Shown: piece after piece, positions 39,366 to 42,618 of the stretch
Position numbering within the stretch: the stretch's first letter is position 1
How the letters are laid out: every line of letters starts with the position of its first letter
Assembly (NCBI GenBank): GCA_029977845.1
Contig: JAPOKC010000023.1
Span: 1 to 42,618 of the forward strand
DNA length: 42,618 nucleotides
Origin: Mycobacteriaceae bacterium
GTDB taxonomy: Bacteria; Actinomycetota; Actinomycetes; Mycobacteriales; Mycobacteriaceae
Reading direction: 5' to 3'
The notes under the pieces: generated by a model
Database searches by the model: none
Told to the model about the DNA's origin: nothing
The model's input: only the letters and a program-made list of their open reading frames with translations
Made by a program: the position numbers and the translations under genes

Positions 39366-40857
39366 CCGCGACGTCCTGATCGTCGGCGCCGGCATCGGGG
39401 GGCTGGCGGCCGCGCTGGCCCTGACGGCGCGTGGCATCCCGGTTCGCATTCTCGAGGCGGGTTCCCAGCCCGGCGGCAAGGCGGGCGCCGTGGAGGTCGA
39501 CGGTGTCGTGATCGAAACCGGTCCCAGTGTTCTGACCCTGCCGGAGGTGTTCGCCGGATTGTTCGCCCGGGCCGGCCTGCGATTGGACGACGTCGTGGGT
39601 CTGCGTCGGCTCGATCCCGGTTTCCGCTACCGGTGGCCGGACGGTTGCATCCTCGACGTCGCGCACGATCCGGAGCAGACACTGGCCAATGTCCGCTCCG
39701 TGCTGGGGCCGACCGCCGAGGCGGGTCTGGCGTCCTTCCTGCGATACAGCCGCCGCATCTGGGATGCGGCGGCGCCACATTTCGTTCTGGGGCCCGCGCC
39801 CACCTGGGCGGCGATGGCGGGACTGGCGCTGCGTCACCCGCGGGCCCTGCTCGCCGTGGACCCGCTGTCCAGCATGGCGGCCGGTATCGACCGTCATGTC
39901 GCCGATCCGCATCTGCGAGTGTTGTTGCGCCGCTACGCCACCTACAACGGCAGCGATCCGCGCAAGGCGCCTGCGACGCTGAATTGCATTGCGCACGTGG
40001 AACTCTCGCTCGGCGGCTTCGGGGTCCAGGGTGGTATCCGGGCGCTGGTGGCGGCCATGGTGCAGGCGATCGAGGCCCGCGGCGGCAACGTGGAGTGCGA
40101 CACGGCCGTCGAACGCGTGATCGTCGAGGGGGGCCGGACCACCGGCGTGGCTCTCGTGGGCGGAGGCGTCCGGCGCGGCCGGGCTGTGCTGGCCAACGCC
40201 GACGTCGGTTGGTTGCGCGACGGCGCCCTGCCCGACGCGGGCCGGTGGCTGCCGCCGGCGACGACACCCTCGATGTCGGGCTGGACCGGTGCGCTGCGTG
40301 CAGACCCGGGCACCGACCGGTTGCCGCACGAGGTGCTGTTCCCGCGTGACTACGACGCGGAGTTCGCCGACATCGTCGACCGTGACCGTCCGCCGGCCGA
40401 CCCGACCGTCTATCTCTGCGCCCAGCAGCGCTGCCACGGAACACCGGGCTGGGCCGATGCTGAACCGGTCTTCCTGATGGCCAACGCGCCCGCCGAACCC
40501 GATGGCGCGGTGCGGCCCGCGGCCCTGTGGCGGGATCTGGAGGAGGCAATGGAACAACGAATCCGGGCCGCCGGTCTGTGGGCCGACGGCGACGCCGTGG
40601 TGTGGCGACGCACCCCCGCCGAACTGGCGGCCGCCTTTCCGGGAAGCCGGGGTGCGATCTACGGCGCCGCCAGCAACGACCGGTTCTCCGCCTTCAAGCG
40701 GCCGCCGAATCGGGTCCGCGGGCTGCCCGGCCTGTACCTCGCCTCGGGAAGCGCCCACCCCGGTGGCGGGTTGCCCATGGTCGCGCTGTCCGGTCTGGCG
40801 GCGGCGGACTGCCTGTGCGCCGATCTCGGCCTGTCGGTCGGCCCGTCGGCTCGGTAA
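39355..40857 (+). CDS. crtD: CrtI-family carotenoid desaturase, probably CrtD (3,4-desaturase)
   Basis: A 500-residue flavin amine-oxidase-like protein with the N-terminal FAD motif [17 protein letters not shown] and an [13 protein letters not shown] loop (about 6-45), and the C-terminal phytoene-desaturase signature [22 protein letters not shown]. The family includes CrtI, CrtD, CrtN and CrtP. The neighbouring hydratase favours CrtD, which desaturates C3-C4 of 1-hydroxy carotenoids; a CrtP-like oxidase role is the main alternative. GTG 39355 overlaps the acyltransferase end by 11 bp, and no better start exists. tyrS follows after 28 bp. Confidence 0.78.
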   Translation: MPADRDVLIVGAGIGGLAAALALTARGIPVRILEAGSQPGGKAGAVEVDGVVIETGPSVLTLPEVFAGLFARAGLRLDDVVGLRRLDPGFRYRWPDGCILDVAHDPEQTLANVRSVLGPTAEAGLASFLRYSRRIWDAAAPHFVLGPAPTWAAMAGLALRHPRALLAVDPLSSMAAGIDRHVADPHLRVLLRRYATYNGSDPRKAPATLNCIAHVELSLGGFGVQGGIRALVAAMVQAIEARGGNVECDTAVERVIVEGGRTTGVALVGGGVRRGRAVLANADVGWLRDGALPDAGRWLPPATTPSMSGWTGALRADPGTDRLPHEVLFPRDYDAEFADIVDRDRPPADPTVYLCAQQRCHGTPGWADAEPVFLMANAPAEPDGAVRPAALWRDLEEAMEQRIRAAGLWADGDAVVWRRTPAELAAAFPGSRGAIYGAASNDRFSAFKRPPNRVRGLPGLYLASGSAHPGGGLPMVALSGLAAADCLCADLGLSVGPSAR

Positions 40858-40885
40858 CCGACCGGCATGCGGGAAGATCACCGGT

Positions 40886-42169
40886 ATGGCCACGACGATC
40901 CTCGATGAGCTGAACTGGCGCGGGCTCATCGCGCAGTCGACCGACATCGACGCACTCGCGGCGGCGGCCGCCCGTCCGCCGATGACGGTCTACTGCGGTT
41001 TCGACCCGACCGCCCCGAGCCTGCACGCCGGCAACCTGGTTCCGCTTCTGACCCTGCAGCGGTTCCAGAAGGCGGGGCACCGGCCCATCGTGCTGGCCGG
41101 CGGAGCCACCGGCCTGATCGGCGATCCGCGGGATTCCGGCGAACGCACGATGAACACCGAGGACACCGTCGCGCAATGGTCGGAGCGGATCCGCGGGCAA
41201 CTCGAGCGCTTCGTGGAGTTCAATCAGGCACCGAGCGGGGCGATCATCGAGAACAATCTGAGCTGGACCCAACCGATGGGGGCCATCGAGTTCCTCCGCG
41301 ACGTCGGCAAGCATTTCTCGGTCAACGTCATGCTCGACCGCGACACGATCCGCCGCCGCCTCGACACCGATGGCATCTCCTATACCGAGTTCAGTTACAT
41401 GCTCCTGCAGGCCAACGATTACGTGGAACTGCATCAGCGACACGGCTGCTCGCTGCAGATCGGCGGCTCCGACCAGTGGGGCAACATCATCGCCGGGGTT
41501 CGATTGGTCCGCCAGAAGCTCGGCGCGACCGTGCACGCGCTAACCGTGCCGCTGGTGACCGCGGCTGACGGCACGAAGTTCGGCAAGTCCACCGGAGGCG
41601 GCAGCCTGTGGCTCGACCCGGAGATGACCAGCCCGTATGCCTGGTACCAGTACTTCGTGAACACCGCCGACGCCGACGTGATCCGTTACCTGCGCTGGTT
41701 CACCTATCTGTCTGCCGACGAACTCGCCGAACTCGAGCAGGCCACCGCCACCAGGCCGCAGGACCGGGCCGCTCAACGCCGGCTGGCCCGCGAACTCACC
41801 ACCCTTGTGCACGGGAATGGTGCCACCGAGTCGGTCGAGCACGCGTCGGCGGCGCTGTTCGGCCGCGGTGAGCTCGACCGGCTCGACGAGCCGACGCTGG
41901 CGGCGGCGCTGCGCGAGACCGGCAACGGGAAAGTGGCCGAACTGCCGCCCGGCGGGCCGGGCGGCATCGTCGACCTGTTGGTGGGCACCGGTCTGTCGGC
42001 CAGTAGGAAGGAAGCCAAGCGCACGATCGCTGAGGGCGGGGTGTCGGTCAACAACGTCCGGGTCGAAAGCGAGGACTGGACGGCCGACCCGTCGCACTTC
42101 CTATACGGACGCTGGCTGGTGCTGCGTCGCGGCAAGCGGAATATCGCCGGCGTGGAGCGCGTTGGGTAG
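40886..42169 (+). CDS. tyrS: Tyrosyl-tRNA synthetase
   Basis: A 427-residue class I synthetase of the bacterial TyrRS type. It has the HIGH-like motif PSLHAGN, the tyrosine-site [19 protein letters not shown] and the KMSKS-like motif KFGKST. A C-terminal S4-like RNA-binding domain (about 360-427, [19 protein letters not shown]) binds tRNA-Tyr. ATG 40886 fits the family's N-terminus. It may be read through from the carotenoid genes 28 bp upstream. The gene is the usual left neighbour of rrnB in fast-growing mycobacteria. Confidence 0.97.
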   Translation: MATTILDELNWRGLIAQSTDIDALAAAAARPPMTVYCGFDPTAPSLHAGNLVPLLTLQRFQKAGHRPIVLAGGATGLIGDPRDSGERTMNTEDTVAQWSERIRGQLERFVEFNQAPSGAIIENNLSWTQPMGAIEFLRDVGKHFSVNVMLDRDTIRRRLDTDGISYTEFSYMLLQANDYVELHQRHGCSLQIGGSDQWGNIIAGVRLVRQKLGATVHALTVPLVTAADGTKFGKSTGGGSLWLDPEMTSPYAWYQYFVNTADADVIRYLRWFTYLSADELAELEQATATRPQDRAAQRRLARELTTLVHGNGATESVEHASAALFGRGELDRLDEPTLAAALRETGNGKVAELPPGGPGGIVDLLVGTGLSASRKEAKRTIAEGGVSVNNVRVESEDWTADPSHFLYGRWLVLRRGKRNIAGVERVG

Positions 42170-42211
42170 GTCAGCACTGGCCGGACGTCAGTGTGACGAA
42201 GGTCAAACGCT

Positions 42212-42224
42212 CCCGCTGCGCGGG
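42212..42224 (+). terminator. Weak terminator-like hairpin behind tyrS
   Basis: CCCGC-TGC-GCGGG forms a 5-bp GC stem 43 bp past the tyrS stop, just before the rrn promoter. No U-run follows (GGGGATTTG), so it is at best a weak, mycobacterial-style terminator. Confidence 0.3.
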
Positions 42225-42229
42225 GGGAT

Positions 42230-42258
42230 TTGACTGGACTGCAACCCTGACGTAACTT
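42230..42258 (+). promoter_or_regulatory. rRNA operon promoter
   Basis: TTGACT (-35, 42230-42235) and TAACTT (-10, 42253-42258) are separated by exactly 17 bp. This is the strongest sigma-A-type promoter in the window. It should start near 42265, giving a leader of about 270 nt before 16S rRNA. It fits the P1 promoter of a mycobacterial rrnB operon. Confidence 0.8.
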
Positions 42259-42264
42259 ATGGAG

Positions 42265-42534
42265 GTCGTTGCGACGCGGTTCGTCCGCAGAGCGCGACGG
42301 CATCTCACGGAATACTCCCGGACTTCGGGGTGTTCCACTGTCCGAACTACGAGCTCGCGGTTTTCGCCGCGGGTTGGTTTGCGCGGCCGGGTGGAGATGC
42401 CGGGTGTGTTGTTTGAGAACTCAATAGTGTGTTTGGTGGTTTTTGTTTGTTGTTTTTTGTTGTTTCTGATACCCCCGTGTCGGGAATGACTGTTGTGCCA
42501 GTTTTTGCTGGTTTGGTTTCGGATTTTCCGAGTG
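42265..42534 (+). other. rRNA leader with antitermination and processing elements
   Basis: The 270-nt leader has no gene. A long hairpin (42309-42336, GGAATACTCC pairing with GGGTGTTCC) and a second one (CGCGG-N6-CCGCG near 42356-42371) lie in the Box B area. Then comes the Box A-like antitermination sequence GTTTGAGAACTCAATAG (42411-42427), which mycobacterial rrn leaders share, followed by a GT-rich Box C-like tract (42428-42462) that in mycobacteria pairs with sequence behind 16S for RNase III processing. Base composition changes sharply to T/G-rich. Confidence 0.75.
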
Positions 42535-42618
42535 TTTTTGTTTGGAGAGTTTGATTCTGGCTCAGGACGAACGCTGGCGGCGTGCTTAACACATGCAAGT
42601 CGAACGGTAAGGCCCTTC
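42535..42618 (+). rRNA. rrs: 16S ribosomal RNA, 5' end
   Basis: The first 84 bases of 16S rRNA: TTTTTGTTTGGAGAGTTTGAT, then CTGGCTCAGGACGAACGCTGG, GTGCTTAACACATGCAAGTC and GAACGGTAAGGCCC. The sequence runs off the window. Base 42556 is T where the universal 27F site and most mycobacteria have C (GATTCTGG instead of GATCCTGG). The exact mature 5' end is set by analogy with other mycobacteria. Confidence 0.95.

Noticed and set aside
42259..42489. 76-codon frame in the rRNA leader
   Set aside because: It covers the Box A and Box C elements of the rrn leader, which explain the sequence better; no ribosome-binding logic or family.

Overview
The window is high-GC DNA from a mycobacterium, most likely a fast-growing one (Mycolicibacterium type). 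Three things point this way. The gene order uvrA - lysX - infC-rpmI-rplT-tsnR - pheST - argCJBDFRGH - mpg - tyrS matches the M. tuberculosis order as I recall it. Many genes have a TANNNT -10 box about 7 nt before the start codon, the leaderless layout common in mycobacteria. The window also runs from tyrS straight into an rRNA promoter, leader and the first 84 bases of 16S rRNA; an rrn operon behind tyrS is the known position of rrnB in fast growers.

Layout. 1-1198 (minus): the start of a secreted Ala/Pro-rich protein that runs off the edge, and a metallo-beta-lactamase-fold hydrolase. 1246-4155 (plus): uvrA behind a RecA-independent (PafBC-type) damage-promoter match. 4224-5964 (plus): a copper-chaperone lipoprotein translationally coupled to a Tat-exported DyP peroxidase. 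5961-11315 (minus): DUF1844 protein, lysX, a membrane esterase-like protein and a small acidic protein. 11316-13657 (plus): a long structured leader, infC with a rare AUC start, rpmI, rplT and tsnR. 13793-15373 (minus): a membrane-anchored stand-alone glutamate-synthase-domain protein. 15531-19072 (plus): pheST. 19073-20452 (minus): a 13E12/DUF222 HNH endonuclease gene with a perfect LexA box on its promoter. 20521-30082 (plus): the full arginine operon argCJBDFR-GH with a coupled MFS exporter at the end. 30071-31849 (minus): a Uup-like ABC-F ATPase, divergent from an Rv1683-like hydrolase/acyl-CoA-synthetase fusion. 34916-36245 (plus): a secreted small protein, a Trm112-like protein and a 3-methyladenine DNA glycosylase. 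36302-40857 (plus): four overlapping genes, a CrtC hydratase, a CruC-type glycosyltransferase, a CruD-type acyltransferase and a CrtD desaturase. 40886-42618 (plus): tyrS, then the rrn promoter, leader and 5' end of 16S.

How the parts work together. The arginine genes form one chain of ATGA/GTGA overlaps from argC to argR, then argG and argH, with ARG-box half-sites at the argC start and the repressor gene argR inside the operon. ArgB lacks the N-terminal helix that arginine-inhibited hexameric kinases use, and its C-terminal arginine-site signature is also changed, so feedback control may be lost.

The four-gene carotenoid block has the enzyme set expected to hydrate, desaturate, glycosylate and fatty-acylate the acyclic end of a carotenoid, as in chlorobactene glucoside laurate of green sulfur bacteria or the phlei-xanthophyll glycosides of M. 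phlei. It is the best candidate for an undescribed system here. The core carotenoid genes (crtE, crtB, crtI, crtY) are not in the window.
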